The notes under the pieces: model-generated
What the model was told of the DNA's origin: nothing
Database searches by the model: none
What the model saw: the letters and a program-made list of their open reading frames with translations, nothing else
NCBI RefSeq assembly: GCF_007680605.1
Contig: NZ_VEIO01000001.1
Span: 1,612,001-1,676,000 of the forward strand
Origin: Paenibacillus xylanexedens
GTDB lineage: Bacteria; Bacillota; Bacilli; Paenibacillales; Paenibacillaceae
Length of the DNA: 64,000 bases
Direction of reading: 5' to 3'
In this document: positions 38,698-48,513 of the stretch, piece after piece
Layout: each line of letters opens with the position of its first letter
Numbering within the stretch: the stretch's first letter is position 1
Position numbers and translations under genes: made by a program

Positions 38698-40326
38698 ATG
38701 TATAAACTGATGATTGTTGAGGATGAACTGCTGATGCGGGTTGGCATCCGTTCCATGCTGAATTGGGAAGATTATGGCTTCTGTGTGACGGCTGAGGCCA
38801 GTAATGGAAAAGAAGCATTGGAGCTTGCACTAGAAAAGATGCCAGATTTGATCATTACAGACATCAGAATGCCCGTAATGGATGGATTAGCGTTAATTAA
38901 ACAGTTATCCCACTCGTTAAAAAGCTGTAAATTCGTCATTCTGAGCAATTTCGATGAATTAGATTATGTGAAAAATGCTTTAAAGTTTGGTGCCACCGAT
39001 TACTTGATTAAAAGCGAAGTTAATGAGCAGTCGCTCATCCAGCTTTTGACGAATATACGAGAGAAGTTGCAAAGTGAACAGCATCAATTAAACACCTTCC
39101 CCTATGTATCCTCCGATTATTCCAAGAGTATTCGTTATTTGAAGGATAGTTTTTTCGAAGATATTGTAAGCGGATTCACCCATGGAAATGAATTGCTTAC
39201 CAAAGCAGAAGAACTCCATTTTCGTATCCAGTCAGACCAGCTGGTCGTCATCAAATTCATCGTTAATCATTATGAGAAGGTCAAATGCAAGTATATTGAA
39301 AAAGGGGAAAAGTTGCTCCGCTTCTCGATACTCAACATTATGGAAGAGGTCATTCCATCCCGGTGGGCAAAGGAGATTTTTGTGGAAAGCTCGTCTGAAT
39401 ACTGGGTAGTGGTTAACGTACGATCTGACCAGGATGCACATGCCGACCTGAACAAACTTATTCGTAAAGTGCTCATTTCTCTTAAGGATTTTATGAATCT
39501 TTCACTTACGGCAGGAGTAAGTTCGATTTGTTTCGGTTTTGTGTCGTTGCGGAAGGCTTGTCAGGAGGCAGAATTCGCGCTTAAGGAACGTTTTTTTACT
39601 GGTGAAAGCCAGATCCTGCATGTTGAGGAGGTACGTAAATCCCCGGGCAGGGAAGACGTTGAACATCTGCTGAGTCCTCAGCAAGAACAACATTTCATGA
39701 AAATTTGTATGAGCAAAGATAAGGAGAAAGTCCGGCACTTCCTTGAAGAAATCTGCATTCGCCTGAAGACCGTAAGAGCGGACGAGAACAGTATCCGCAA
39801 ACAGTACATTACGCTGCTCGAAACGATGCACGCCCATTTGCTGAACAGCACATCACGCAGCAAGCTCTCAGTAACTGACAAATCCCCCTATAAGACTGTC
39901 CTGAACGGGGAGCGTTGGGAGGATATCCATCAGAATGTGCTGACTTATATCACGACGACATTTAGCGCCAGCTCCCAGGTCACACACGAACTCAAATACA
40001 CAGACCTCGCTATAGACATCATCAACCGTTATTATGCAGAGGATCTTTCACTGCAAAGTGTAGCCAGTCAGATCAACGTGAATCCGTCCTATTTAAGTCG
40101 TTTGTTCAAGCAGGAAAAGCAGGAAAATTTCATCTCGTATCTGACCCGGGTTCGTATTGATCATGCGAAGGCTTATCTGCTCAGCAAAGAGCTGAAAATA
40201 TATGAAATTGCAGATAAAGTCGGGTATCACAACTACACGTATTTCAGTAAGATTTTCAAAAAGAACACAGGGCTTACGCCAGAGGAATATCGGGAACAGC
40301 AGCATGTGCATGCCATTCGGAAATAG
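38698..40326 (+). CDS. YesN-type response regulator with AraC DNA-binding domain
   Basis: 542 residues. N-terminal receiver domain with VEDE, phospho-Asp in DLIITDIRMPVMDG and Lys in DYLIKSEV. A long middle region follows (about 140-430). The C-terminal AraC domain has two helix-turn-helices: LSLQSVASQINVNPSYLSRLFKQE and YEIADKVGYHNYTYFSKIFKKN. Such regulators control sugar ABC systems; the convergent operon at 42137-45607 is the natural target. TTTGGAGG precedes the ATG. Followed 11 bp later by its kinase. Confidence 0.93.
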   Translation: MYKLMIVEDELLMRVGIRSMLNWEDYGFCVTAEASNGKEALELALEKMPDLIITDIRMPVMDGLALIKQLSHSLKSCKFVILSNFDELDYVKNALKFGATDYLIKSEVNEQSLIQLLTNIREKLQSEQHQLNTFPYVSSDYSKSIRYLKDSFFEDIVSGFTHGNELLTKAEELHFRIQSDQLVVIKFIVNHYEKVKCKYIEKGEKLLRFSILNIMEEVIPSRWAKEIFVESSSEYWVVVNVRSDQDAHADLNKLIRKVLISLKDFMNLSLTAGVSSICFGFVSLRKACQEAEFALKERFFTGESQILHVEEVRKSPGREDVEHLLSPQQEQHFMKICMSKDKEKVRHFLEEICIRLKTVRADENSIRKQYITLLETMHAHLLNSTSRSKLSVTDKSPYKTVLNGERWEDIHQNVLTYITTTFSASSQVTHELKYTDLAIDIINRYYAEDLSLQSVASQINVNPSYLSRLFKQEKQENFISYLTRVRIDHAKAYLLSKELKIYEIADKVGYHNYTYFSKIFKKNTGLTPEEYREQQHVHAIRK

Positions 40327-40337
40327 AGGTGTGATGG

Positions 40338-42092
40338 ATGAAATATAAGCGGCCTTTCCAGATTAAATACAAGATTATGGTGATTTGCATGATTGTCATT
40401 ATTTTTCCTGTGTTCGTGATGACCATTAATTCGTACTATTCTTCCGAGCGTTTATTATCACAGAATTACAATACACTACTCAGTGATTTGACCAAACAGA
40501 CGAACATTCGCATCGACGAGTTTTTGAAAGAAATCGAAAAAATCACCCTGCTCGCCAGCAACGGACTCAGTGACAGTTTATCCGCTACCCATGAAGGCAG
40601 TTTTCCGATCCAGGATTTCCTGCGTGTAAGTAATGAAGAAACCGAAATCGCGGCATATAACATATTAATGAATTACATCATGATGAAGGATCGTGTATTT
40701 TCCATTTATCTCTACAATATGAACGGGGGGCAAGACCTGTTTGTAAGTCCACATCAACCGATTGACAAGGCCTTCAATGTGAGAAATGAGCTGTGGTTCA
40801 AGAAGTTTATGCATGAGGACGAGCGTACGATCACGTTAACAACCCGGGTTGACAAGCAACTCGAAAATAAAGTACTGGCCGTGTCCCATGCACGAAAAAT
40901 TCATGATGTAACCAACGGCAAATTACTGGGTGTGATGGTCGTTAGCATCGATATTAAATTTATCGAAATCGTCAATCGTAACTTGCAGGAAGGACTTCGA
41001 TCCAGATTCATGATCATTGATGAGGACGAAAAAATCGTTTACAACGTCAACGACCAGTTAATCGGCACCTTGTTTCGGGATAACGTTCGTCCATCCGAGG
41101 CAACCAATGTCGTGGTAAAGAGTCCGCTTAGTCAGCAGAAATGGACTACATATGTCTACATGCCGCTGGAAGAGCTAACTGCCGATGGTAGAATACTAGG
41201 TAAAAACCTCGTAACGCTAGCGATCGTCATGTCACTGTTTGCTGCTGTCATCTCTATATTCCTGTCCCATGTCATTACGCGTCCCATCAAAAAGCTGTTG
41301 AACAATATCCGGCTCGTCGAAAAGGGGCAGTTTGAACAGGTGCAGGATATCCGATCCCGGGATGAGATTGGTCATTTATCCACCAGATTCAACCGAATGT
41401 CCCATGAATTGAAACGAATGGTGGAACGCATGCAGCAGGAAGAGATCGAGAAGGCCGCCGCCGAGATGCGTGCACTGCATGATCAGATTAACCCACACTT
41501 TCTGTATAATACTTTAGGTTCCGTGAAATGGATCGCTTCCATGCAACAAGCCGACAAAATTGTAGAAATGACCGATGCACTGATCTCTATGCTCCGATAT
41601 GCCACCAAGTCTGATGGAAGTCTCGTGATGATTCGTGAAGAATTGAATCACATTGCACATTACGTGACCATCCAAAATGTCCGATATTACGGCAGTATTC
41701 ATATGAAATATGAGATAGATGAGAAACTGATACATTATGCGATGCCTAAAATGATCCTGCAACCCATCGTCGAGAACGCCTTCTTTCACGGTCTGGCCGA
41801 GATTGAAGAGGATGGGGTGATCACGATTCGAATCGGGCCTCGGGAGGAAAATATCTGCATTGAAGTTTGTGATAATGGAACCGGCATGGATCAGAGTACG
41901 GTACGAAGCTTGATGGAGGAAAAGCATGAAACAGGAAATGGAGGCCGTGGGATAGGCCTCTATAATGTACAACGGCGTATTCAACTTCACTTCGGCGAGC
42001 CGTATGGGATACAGGTGAAAAGTGAAATCGGCAAAGGGACAACGTTTGCGATTCTGCTTCCGGCGATCTCCTGTTTGCCAGATAACAAGTGA
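40338..42092 (+). CDS. YesM-type sensor histidine kinase
   Basis: 584 residues. Membrane helix 1 at about 15-35, a large extracytoplasmic Cache-type sensor region (about 36-290), membrane helix 2 (NLVTLAIVMSLFAAVISIFL), HAMP (VITRPIKKLLNNIRLVEKG), His_kinase domain with the phosphoacceptor in LHDQINPHFLYNTLGSVKW and a C-terminal ATPase domain with IVENAFFHGL, DNGTGM and GGRGIGLYNVQRR. It senses an extracellular signal, probably a saccharide, and phosphorylates the regulator coded just upstream. GAGGTG lies before the ATG. Confidence 0.94.
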   Translation: MKYKRPFQIKYKIMVICMIVIIFPVFVMTINSYYSSERLLSQNYNTLLSDLTKQTNIRIDEFLKEIEKITLLASNGLSDSLSATHEGSFPIQDFLRVSNEETEIAAYNILMNYIMMKDRVFSIYLYNMNGGQDLFVSPHQPIDKAFNVRNELWFKKFMHEDERTITLTTRVDKQLENKVLAVSHARKIHDVTNGKLLGVMVVSIDIKFIEIVNRNLQEGLRSRFMIIDEDEKIVYNVNDQLIGTLFRDNVRPSEATNVVVKSPLSQQKWTTYVYMPLEELTADGRILGKNLVTLAIVMSLFAAVISIFLSHVITRPIKKLLNNIRLVEKGQFEQVQDIRSRDEIGHLSTRFNRMSHELKRMVERMQQEEIEKAAAEMRALHDQINPHFLYNTLGSVKWIASMQQADKIVEMTDALISMLRYATKSDGSLVMIREELNHIAHYVTIQNVRYYGSIHMKYEIDEKLIHYAMPKMILQPIVENAFFHGLAEIEEDGVITIRIGPREENICIEVCDNGTGMDQSTVRSLMEEKHETGNGGRGIGLYNVQRRIQLHFGEPYGIQVKSEIGKGTTFAILLPAISCLPDNK

Positions 42093-42136
42093 ATGTGGGT
42101 TAGACAGACGCATATGAAGTCGCCCTTTATGTCACT

Positions 42137-43027
42137 TTAACCTTTAACACTGCCGAGTACCAATCCTTTAGTAAAATACTTTTGCAAGAACGGATAGATC
42201 AGCAGAATCGGTATCGCACCAAGGAACATCTGAGCTGCACGACCTGTTCTGGCATTCATCATGGATAGAAGTTGCGTGTAATCCGATCCGGATTTCAGCA
42301 TCATCTGCTCAAAGCTTTGAAGCAGCGTCTGCAAATAGCTCTGTAACGGATAGTTGGCTGGATTGTTCATATAGATAATGCCGTCAAACCAGGAGTTCCA
42401 GTGACCCACAATGCTGAACAATCCTACCGTGGCGAGCGCAGGTTTGAGAAGTGGCAGCATGATGCGAATCAACACCTGTAGAGGGCCTGCGCCGTCAATG
42501 ATGGCTGATTCTTCGATCTCCTCCGGCAAACCTCGAATAAAGTTCATGAGAATGATCATGCTGAACACGGGAAGCGCTCCTGGCAAAATCAGAGACCAGA
42601 TGGAATCAATCAGTCCCATTTTCACCACAACCAGATACGTCGGGATCAAGCCGCCGCTAAACAGCATCGTAACGATAAAAAATCCCATGTAAACGTTGCG
42701 CCCCATCACTTTCTGTTTGGTCTTAGATAAAGGGTAGGCTGTGAGCACAATCAACACCAGATTCACAAGTGTACCCAGAACCGTTCGCTGGACGGCAACC
42801 CATAGCGAGGAATAAAAAGAGCCACCAGAAAGAGCAAACTCATACGCTTTGGTAGTAAACTCGACAGGCCAGAAGGTAACACTACCAGCCGATACCGCCG
42901 AACTGCTGCTGAAGGACACGGCGAGCAAATTCACAAATGGCAACACACAGAGTAGCGAGATGGTTAGCAGGATGGTGTAATTTATAATCAGAAACACGCG
43001 TCTGCTTATACTTTTATCATAGATCAT
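42137..43027 (-). CDS. Sugar ABC transporter permease (YtcP/AraQ-type)
   Basis: 296 residues, six membrane segments, coupling loop EEIEESAIIDGAGPLQVLIRIMLPLLKPA, and C-terminal YFTKGLVLGSVKG, the YtcP signature. Last gene of a three-gene importer operon on the minus strand; AAGGAGGG is 9 nt before the ATG. It ends 44 bp from the YesM stop, tail to tail, with no clear terminator between. Confidence 0.93.
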   Translation of the reverse strand: MIYDKSISRRVFLIINYTILLTISLLCVLPFVNLLAVSFSSSSAVSAGSVTFWPVEFTTKAYEFALSGGSFYSSLWVAVQRTVLGTLVNLVLIVLTAYPLSKTKQKVMGRNVYMGFFIVTMLFSGGLIPTYLVVVKMGLIDSIWSLILPGALPVFSMIILMNFIRGLPEEIEESAIIDGAGPLQVLIRIMLPLLKPALATVGLFSIVGHWNSWFDGIIYMNNPANYPLQSYLQTLLQSFEQMMLKSGSDYTQLLSMMNARTGRAAQMFLGAIPILLIYPFLQKYFTKGLVLGSVKG

Positions 43028-43042
43028 GCGAATATGCCCTCC

Positions 43043-43933
43043 TTAGAAGATACGGTAACCCGCCACGCGGTAAGCCAGAATGTATGAGACAGCGACTAGA
43101 ATGCAGGAGATTACGGATTTGAATAATCCAACGGCGGTCGCAATCGAATATTGGGCCTGCTGTATCCCCAGACGGTACACATAAGTATCGATAATATCAC
43201 CAGTCTGATAAACGACGGGAGAGTAGAGATTGTAAATCTGGTCGAAACCGGCATTTAGCACATTGCCAAGGGATAGCACAGACATCAGAACAATCGTTGG
43301 CATCAGTAGCGGTAGGGTGATATAGAGCGTTTGCTTCCAACGCTTTGCTCCATCGATCACTGCGGCTTCATACAATCCGGGGTCAATGCTGGTTAAAGCC
43401 GCCAGATAAACGACCGTTCCGAAACCGAAGCCCTTCCAGATGTCACTCACGATCATCGTCCATGGGAAGATGGAAGGGGTACCGAGAAAAGAGATCGGTT
43501 TGACGCCGAACAAACTCAGAAACGTATTCACAATGCCATCCGCACTCAGAATATCCAGCATGATGCCCGCCATAATGACCCAAGATAAGAAATTCGGTAT
43601 ATATACGAGGGTCTGGAACGTGCGTTTAATCCCGTTGTGCAGGACTTCGTTCAGCAATAGTGCGAAAACAACCGGCACGACAATGCCGCCAATCATTTTA
43701 AATATGGACATGTAGAGGGTATTCCAGATCGTTCTCACGAAGTTAGGCTGATTGAATACATGCGTGAAGTTGTCCCATCCGACCCACGGTGAACTAAAGC
43801 CGAGACCGGGGTTATATTTTTGAAACGCAATAATGAGTCCATAGAACGGGATGTAGCTAAAAATAAACACCAGCACAACGCTGGGGATCAACATGAGGTG
43901 GTAAGGACTTTGCTGCTTCCATTTTTTAAGCAT
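43043..43933 (-). CDS. Sugar ABC transporter permease (LplB-type)
   Basis: 296 residues, six membrane segments, coupling loop LYEAAVIDGAKRWKQTLYITLPLLMP. The N-terminus KWKQQSPYHLMLIPSVVLVFIFSYIPFYGLIIAF is typical of LplB. Partner of the following YtcP-type permease; GGAGG lies before the ATG and the intergenic gaps are short (15 and 78 bp). Confidence 0.93.
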   Translation of the reverse strand: MLKKWKQQSPYHLMLIPSVVLVFIFSYIPFYGLIIAFQKYNPGLGFSSPWVGWDNFTHVFNQPNFVRTIWNTLYMSIFKMIGGIVVPVVFALLLNEVLHNGIKRTFQTLVYIPNFLSWVIMAGIMLDILSADGIVNTFLSLFGVKPISFLGTPSIFPWTMIVSDIWKGFGFGTVVYLAALTSIDPGLYEAAVIDGAKRWKQTLYITLPLLMPTIVLMSVLSLGNVLNAGFDQIYNLYSPVVYQTGDIIDTYVYRLGIQQAQYSIATAVGLFKSVISCILVAVSYILAYRVAGYRIF

Positions 43934-44011
43934 GGCTTTTCCTCCGTTCAGTTATCAGAAAAGAGGGGATGAGAACGGGCTCACCCCCTCCAGCTTCACA
44001 CCGCAAATGCT

Positions 44012-45607
44012 TTATTTCCCATAAGCTTCGTTGACTGCTTCAATGGCATTGTCTCCCCCAGCTGCTCGCCAGTTCTGTACGACCACGTCAAAGTAATCGA
44101 TACTTTCACTGCCCATAATGATTTTCGTAAATCCTTCGGTCAGAATGTCATCCAGCGTTGTGCCGTAACTGGAGAGAGCTTCGGGCGTAACACCCCATAG
44201 CGCGGTTTTGATATAGTTGTTGCTATCAAGCACTTTTTTGGCCAGACCATACGCATTTTTCGGAGCTCCCTGTTGCAAATAGTCCCCGGTTGCTCCCGGT
44301 GTGGCATTCTTGATAAACTCCACGCTATTGTTGTATTTCTGCCACATTCCTGAAGTCGTTAGTCCACTTGTATCCTTCGTTTCAAGAGCTTTGGACACAG
44401 CCTCAAACTGTTCGTAGTCCGAATTCGGATTAAGTACACGGAAGGCGCCAACCACGTGGGCAATATCATTGTCGAGCAGGGCAGACAGTGTCTCCGGTTT
44501 TTCCTTGCCGTTGCCTTCATCCACGATGTAGGCATAATCATTTAGGATTTCGATCACTGCTTGCGGATTGGCGGCATCCTTTTTCATAACAATGTAATTG
44601 TTGTTGGCAAAAAAGATGGACTGTTTTGCTTCCTTACCATCCACGGTTGGAATGAGATATGGATAAAAGATCGCATCTTTGCCCAGATTGGCAATGGTAT
44701 CTACGCCCGGATTATATCCCCACCACTGATAGTAAGGCTGGATGCCTACTTTACCGGCAACGATGTCGGCATTCATCGCGTTGAAGTCTTTAATCGCGAA
44801 TTCCGGATCAATAATGCCTAATTTATACCATTCCGCCCACGCGGCAAGCGCGTTTTTCATCTCGGGTTGAATGGAGCCATAAGTAAGTTTTCCCGAGCTG
44901 TCCTCAATCCACATGTCGGGATGTGCGTCCCAAGCAATAGCTAGCAGGTTGAGGTAGTCCAGAGATTGATCCACAGCGATGCCGTATCCGCCGTGTTTTT
45001 CCATAAATTTGAGTGCCATGTTTTTGATATCTTCAACGGATTTCGGATCTTGCAGTTTAAGTTCTTCTTTCCAGTCGTTCCGGATCCAGATAAAGTCCGG
45101 CTGTTCAATTAATCCCCAGTGCATCTGCGGTATACCGTAGAGCTTACCGTCTTTTTTGCCTGATTCGTAGCTGTCTGCATCCGCTTTCATATAACCTTTC
45201 AGACGTTCCGAGGCATGCTGTTCGAAGGCTTCTGTCAAATCCATGACCATATCGGCCTCAACCAACTGGCGCAGCTGAGAAGGATTCACCCGGAAAACGT
45301 CAGGTAATTCATTGGAAGAAATCGCGAGATTGAGTTTTGTTTCATATTCATCACTGACCCAGTCCGTCTTGACGTTAATGTTTAACTTCTCTTTATACCG
45401 GCGAGTCCAGACATTATTGGTGATATCATCGCCCTTTGGATATTTCGCTGAACTGTACTCCGATGTGACCGTATGAATGGTGACTGCACCTGTGCCATCA
45501 TCGTCCGCGTCGGTCTGTGTTTTACCTTTTCCCGTGTCACTACAAGCTGTGATCAGCAGAGCAGACATACTCACTGACATGATTAGAAGCTTCATCTTCT
45601 GGTTCAT
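44012..45607 (-). CDS. Extracellular sugar-binding lipoprotein
   Basis: 531 residues. Lipobox LLITA-C near residue 21-22, followed by a short Asp/Gly/Thr-rich linker and the solute-binding fold (TDWVSDEYETKLNLAISSNELPDVFRV). First gene of the operon, with GAGGGGG before the ATG. It should deliver a saccharide to the two permeases; as with the other system, no ATPase is coded nearby. Likely under YesMN control through the direct repeat 165-200 bp upstream of the start. Confidence 0.92.
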   Translation of the reverse strand: MNQKMKLLIMSVSMSALLITACSDTGKGKTQTDADDDGTGAVTIHTVTSEYSSAKYPKGDDITNNVWTRRYKEKLNINVKTDWVSDEYETKLNLAISSNELPDVFRVNPSQLRQLVEADMVMDLTEAFEQHASERLKGYMKADADSYESGKKDGKLYGIPQMHWGLIEQPDFIWIRNDWKEELKLQDPKSVEDIKNMALKFMEKHGGYGIAVDQSLDYLNLLAIAWDAHPDMWIEDSSGKLTYGSIQPEMKNALAAWAEWYKLGIIDPEFAIKDFNAMNADIVAGKVGIQPYYQWWGYNPGVDTIANLGKDAIFYPYLIPTVDGKEAKQSIFFANNNYIVMKKDAANPQAVIEILNDYAYIVDEGNGKEKPETLSALLDNDIAHVVGAFRVLNPNSDYEQFEAVSKALETKDTSGLTTSGMWQKYNNSVEFIKNATPGATGDYLQQGAPKNAYGLAKKVLDSNNYIKTALWGVTPEALSSYGTTLDDILTEGFTKIIMGSESIDYFDVVVQNWRAAGGDNAIEAVNEAYGK

Positions 45608-45772
45608 TCACGTTCCCCCTCAAGTTCAAGTCATATTTAGGAATGTTGTACTTGAAGTTATTGTAAAGGAGAATGAAGAGAGGGGATATAAACGTTATTG
45701 ACCACAATCTGTATGATTTTTTACTTTTGAGGGGATGGAGAGGGCGGTTGGAATGGAAAGTCTGTACGAACC

Positions 45773-45810
45773 TTGCACTTATTTGAACTGTGTTGCACTT
45801 TTTTGACCTG
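45773..45810 (-). promoter_or_regulatory. 20-bp-period direct repeat, candidate YesN site
   Basis: TTGCACTTATTTGAACTG (45773-45790) and TTGCACTTTTTTGACCTG (45793-45810) match at 16 of 18 bases and repeat every 20 bp, the usual geometry for two AraC-type DNA-binding domains. It lies upstream of the minus-strand binding-protein operon. No convincing -10 was found next to it. Confidence 0.5.
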
Positions 45811-45974
45811 CTGGAAGGATTGAGAAGTACAATAATAGGTTATTGCATGGTATGGATGTTAAGCGGTTCTAGAGCAGATCGTGAGAATATAGGAAGTATA
45901 CATATTTTTTCAGCTTACTTGTGGCTTTTCGTTGTGCTGCGGTGTCTAATTCAGTCCTAGAGATTAGAGTGTTC

Positions 45975-46029
45975 GTTCATGTTCCGTTCATATTGCATTC
46001 ATTCCAGGGACATCGAAGTTGAGTACACT
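45975..46029 (+). promoter_or_regulatory. 11-bp repeats and -10 of the second hydrolase gene
   Basis: GTTCATGTTCC (45975-45985), GTTCATATTGC (45986-45996) and a weaker ATTCATTCCAG (45997-46007) repeat every 11 bp; TACACT follows at 46024-46029. Spacing from the second unit to the -10 (27 bp) is the same as upstream of the paralogue at 28374. Apart from this and the repeat at 45773, the 480-bp gap holds nothing else recognised. Confidence 0.6.
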
Positions 46030-46087
46030 TGATTTGCAGTAAAACAAGACCCACCCCAGGAGGAAACATGACATAAAGGAGCTGAAA

Positions 46088-47095
46088 GTGTTGATTCAAC
46101 CAAGTCATACAGATTCAAAAAAAACAAAAGCAAGCCAGGATTCCAAAGCCAAGCGAGTGCTTAAACTTTTGCTAAAAGTCATCGTCTCTATACTTATCGT
46201 CATCTTGCTTTTCATCGCGACGGTATTCACGGTGAACCAAGTCAGCAGTCATTCTGAACAAAAGCGACTGGAGCACTACGGGCAGCAGGTATCTGTCGAC
46301 GGAAAACGAATGAATGTCTTCATGCAGGGTGAAGGGAAAGAAACGATAGTCATTTTACCTGGGTTCGGAACAGCTTCGCCTGCACTTGATTTTAAGCCAC
46401 TTATCTCCGAACTCAGTCCTCATTATAAGGTCGTAGTTGTTGAACCTTTGGGTTACGGATTAAGCGATCCGACTGACAAGGAACGTAGTTCGGCTAATAT
46501 CACGCAGGAGATCCATAGTGCCTTGCAAAGTCTGGGTATCAAACGTTATATGCTGATGGCGCATTCCATCTCAGGTCTCTACAGTCTCGACTATGTGAAC
46601 CGATATGCAGAGGAGGTACAGGCGTTCATTGGGTTAGATCACAGTGTTCCGTCTCTTAGCGAGCAAAAGGTTGAAGCATCCGACATCGAACCAATTAAAT
46701 GGTTCCGTAACCTTGGTTTTGCCCGTGTGCAGTTGAAGCTGAGTGATGACCCGTATGAAGGACTCTCTTATGACGACGATACCAGAGAGCAATTGAACAT
46801 TTTAATCCGCAAAAATATGTATAACAACACCCAATTAAACGAGGCCGTAAGCATGTATTCCAACTTCCAGGAGGCGAAACAGCTTACTTGGCCTTCCGAT
46901 TTGCCGGTTCTTTTCTTTGTACAGAAAAATCACCCTGTCGTGAAAGAATGGGTTACAGAGCATGAGAAACAGATGGCGAACATTGAACAGGGAGAAATGG
47001 TTTTACTGGAGGCGGGACATTACTTGTATCGCTCCCATCCCAAGGAGATTGCCGAGAAGATCAAAGAGTTCGGTAAAAAGATCATTACACCTTGA
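46088..47095 (+). CDS. Membrane-anchored alpha/beta hydrolase, paralogue 2
   Basis: 335 residues. A basic Ser/Lys-rich N-terminus, one membrane helix (LKVIVSILIVILLFIATVFTV) and a hydrolase domain with VILPGFGTASPALDFKPL, nucleophile in LMAHSISGLYSLDYV and a C-terminal His in EAGHYLYRSHPKEI. The nucleophile elbow is AHSIS instead of the paralogue's GHSIT. The two share shape and many identical stretches, such as EPLGYGLSDPTDKERSS. GTG 46088 is used, 6 nt after AAGGAG; the next codon, TTG 46091, is also possible. Terminator downstream. Confidence 0.85.
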   Translation: MLIQPSHTDSKKTKASQDSKAKRVLKLLLKVIVSILIVILLFIATVFTVNQVSSHSEQKRLEHYGQQVSVDGKRMNVFMQGEGKETIVILPGFGTASPALDFKPLISELSPHYKVVVVEPLGYGLSDPTDKERSSANITQEIHSALQSLGIKRYMLMAHSISGLYSLDYVNRYAEEVQAFIGLDHSVPSLSEQKVEASDIEPIKWFRNLGFARVQLKLSDDPYEGLSYDDDTREQLNILIRKNMYNNTQLNEAVSMYSNFQEAKQLTWPSDLPVLFFVQKNHPVVKEWVTEHEKQMANIEQGEMVLLEAGHYLYRSHPKEIAEKIKEFGKKIITP

Positions 47096-47102
47096 AGCAA
47101 CC

Positions 47103-47146
47103 GCGTTATGCGGCGTACTTAAAGTACCCGTATAACGCTTTTTTTG
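47103..47146 (+). terminator. Terminator after the second hydrolase
   Basis: GCGTTAT (47103-47109) pairs with ATAACGC (47132-47138); CGG with CCG and GTACT with AGTAC extend it. Eight T follow. Confidence 0.88.
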
Positions 47147-47224
47147 TTATTCTATTGTTTTACGGGCTAATGCCGGTATAACCCACAATGAACACACAAA
47201 CAAAATCAGGAGGTTACATACAAT

Positions 47225-47845
47225 ATGCATATTTTAGTGCTCGGAGCTACAGGACGCGTCGGAAGCCATATCGTTAAATATGCGCTTCAGGACGGTCACC
47301 AAGTAACGGCTTTGGTTCGCACTCCAGATAAAATAAACACAAAACATGATCGCTTAACCATTGTTCAAGGTAATGTGCTGGAATCCCATGATCTTTTGCG
47401 TGCCATAGAAGGAACGAATGCGGTGATCAGCGCGCTGAACACGGATGGAACAACCACACTGTCCCAAAGCATGCCGTTACTCATCAACGCTATGGAGCAG
47501 GAGGACATACAACGAATCATCACTGTAGGAACAGCCGGTATTCTGCAAAGCAGAACCGAGCCTGGGAAACTTCGATATCAGTCGAGCGACTCCAGACGTA
47601 AGTCAAGTAGGGCTGCCGAGGAACATGAACAAGTGTACACATTGCTTAAAGAATCCACCCTGGAGTGGACGATTGTATGCCCAACGTATTTGCCAGATGG
47701 GGAGGTGCGCGGCAACTACAGAATAGAGCGTGACGTTTTACCTGAAGGCGGCACAGAAATTACCGTTGGCGATACCGCTGAGTTCACCTATCGTCAACTT
47801 GGCGACCGCCAGTTTATAAATGCACGCGTAGGGATATGTTACTGA
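47225..47845 (+). CDS. NAD(P)-binding protein (NmrA/YwnB-like SDR)
   Basis: 206 residues. Rossmann start MHILVLGATGRVGSHIVKYALQDGH, then ALVRTPDK, VISALNTDG and IITVGTAGIL. It belongs to the atypical short-chain dehydrogenase group that includes flavin-reductase-like and NmrA-like proteins; the usual YxxxK pair is not evident, so it may act as a redox sensor or reductase rather than a classical dehydrogenase. AGGAGG is about 11 nt before the ATG. Single gene. Confidence 0.82.
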   Translation: MHILVLGATGRVGSHIVKYALQDGHQVTALVRTPDKINTKHDRLTIVQGNVLESHDLLRAIEGTNAVISALNTDGTTTLSQSMPLLINAMEQEDIQRIITVGTAGILQSRTEPGKLRYQSSDSRRKSSRAAEEHEQVYTLLKESTLEWTIVCPTYLPDGEVRGNYRIERDVLPEGGTEITVGDTAEFTYRQLGDRQFINARVGICY

Positions 47846-47899
47846 AGCATATAGAAATTTTCTCTGCAAACACGTAAAGACCATCATACTATTTGAACA

Positions 47900-48322
47900 C
47901 TACTTCATACGTCTGGAGATGGGGTGATCCTCATTCATTTGCAGCAAATCCCACAGGTTCCCATAAAGGTCTTTAAATACAGCAACGATGCCATAGTCTT
48001 GTTGCTTTGGCTCTCGTACAAACTCAATTCCTTTGGACACCATGTCATTGTAATCTCTCCAGAAGTCGTCTGTATTCAGGAACAGGAAAACACGCCCGCC
48101 AGCCTGGTTACCGATAAACGGCACTTGCTCCGGTTTGGAAGCTCTAGCGAGTAATATGGTCGTACCAAAGGAACCAGGAGGGGCGATCACTACCCATCTT
48201 TTGTCCTGCTCAGGTTGATAGGTGTCTTCAAGCAATGTAAAATTCAATTTTTGAGTATAAAACTCGATCGCTTCATCATAATCGTTAACGACCAAGGCGA
48301 TATGTATAATGGATTGGATCAT
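47900..48322 (-). CDS. VOC (glyoxalase-like) family protein
   Basis: 140 residues with two beta-alpha-beta-beta-beta halves: SIIHIALVVNDYDEAIEFYTQKLNFTLLED and, in the second half, GRVFLFLNTDDFWRDYNDM, VAVFKDLYGNLWDLLQ. Possible metal ligands are His at the start of the first half and Glu/Asp near the ends of strands. Function not assignable beyond the superfamily. GGAGG is 7 nt before the ATG. It is convergent with the NAD(P)-binding gene. Confidence 0.83.
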   Translation of the reverse strand: MIQSIIHIALVVNDYDEAIEFYTQKLNFTLLEDTYQPEQDKRWVVIAPPGSFGTTILLARASKPEQVPFIGNQAGGRVFLFLNTDDFWRDYNDMVSKGIEFVREPKQQDYGIVAVFKDLYGNLWDLLQMNEDHPISRRMK

Positions 48323-48513
48323 AAGGGGGCCTCCGTTTCATCTTTTGTTCAACGATACAGTTATACCATTGGAATCGGAGAGACTACAACGGTAAATGAG
48401 GAAAAGCAGGAAGTTTCCCTACACCTAAACAGCGATTTGAAGTATGATATATACTAGGTTAAGCGCTTTCTTTTGAATCAAATTCAGTTTACATACTTAG
48501 GAGGCTACCAAAC

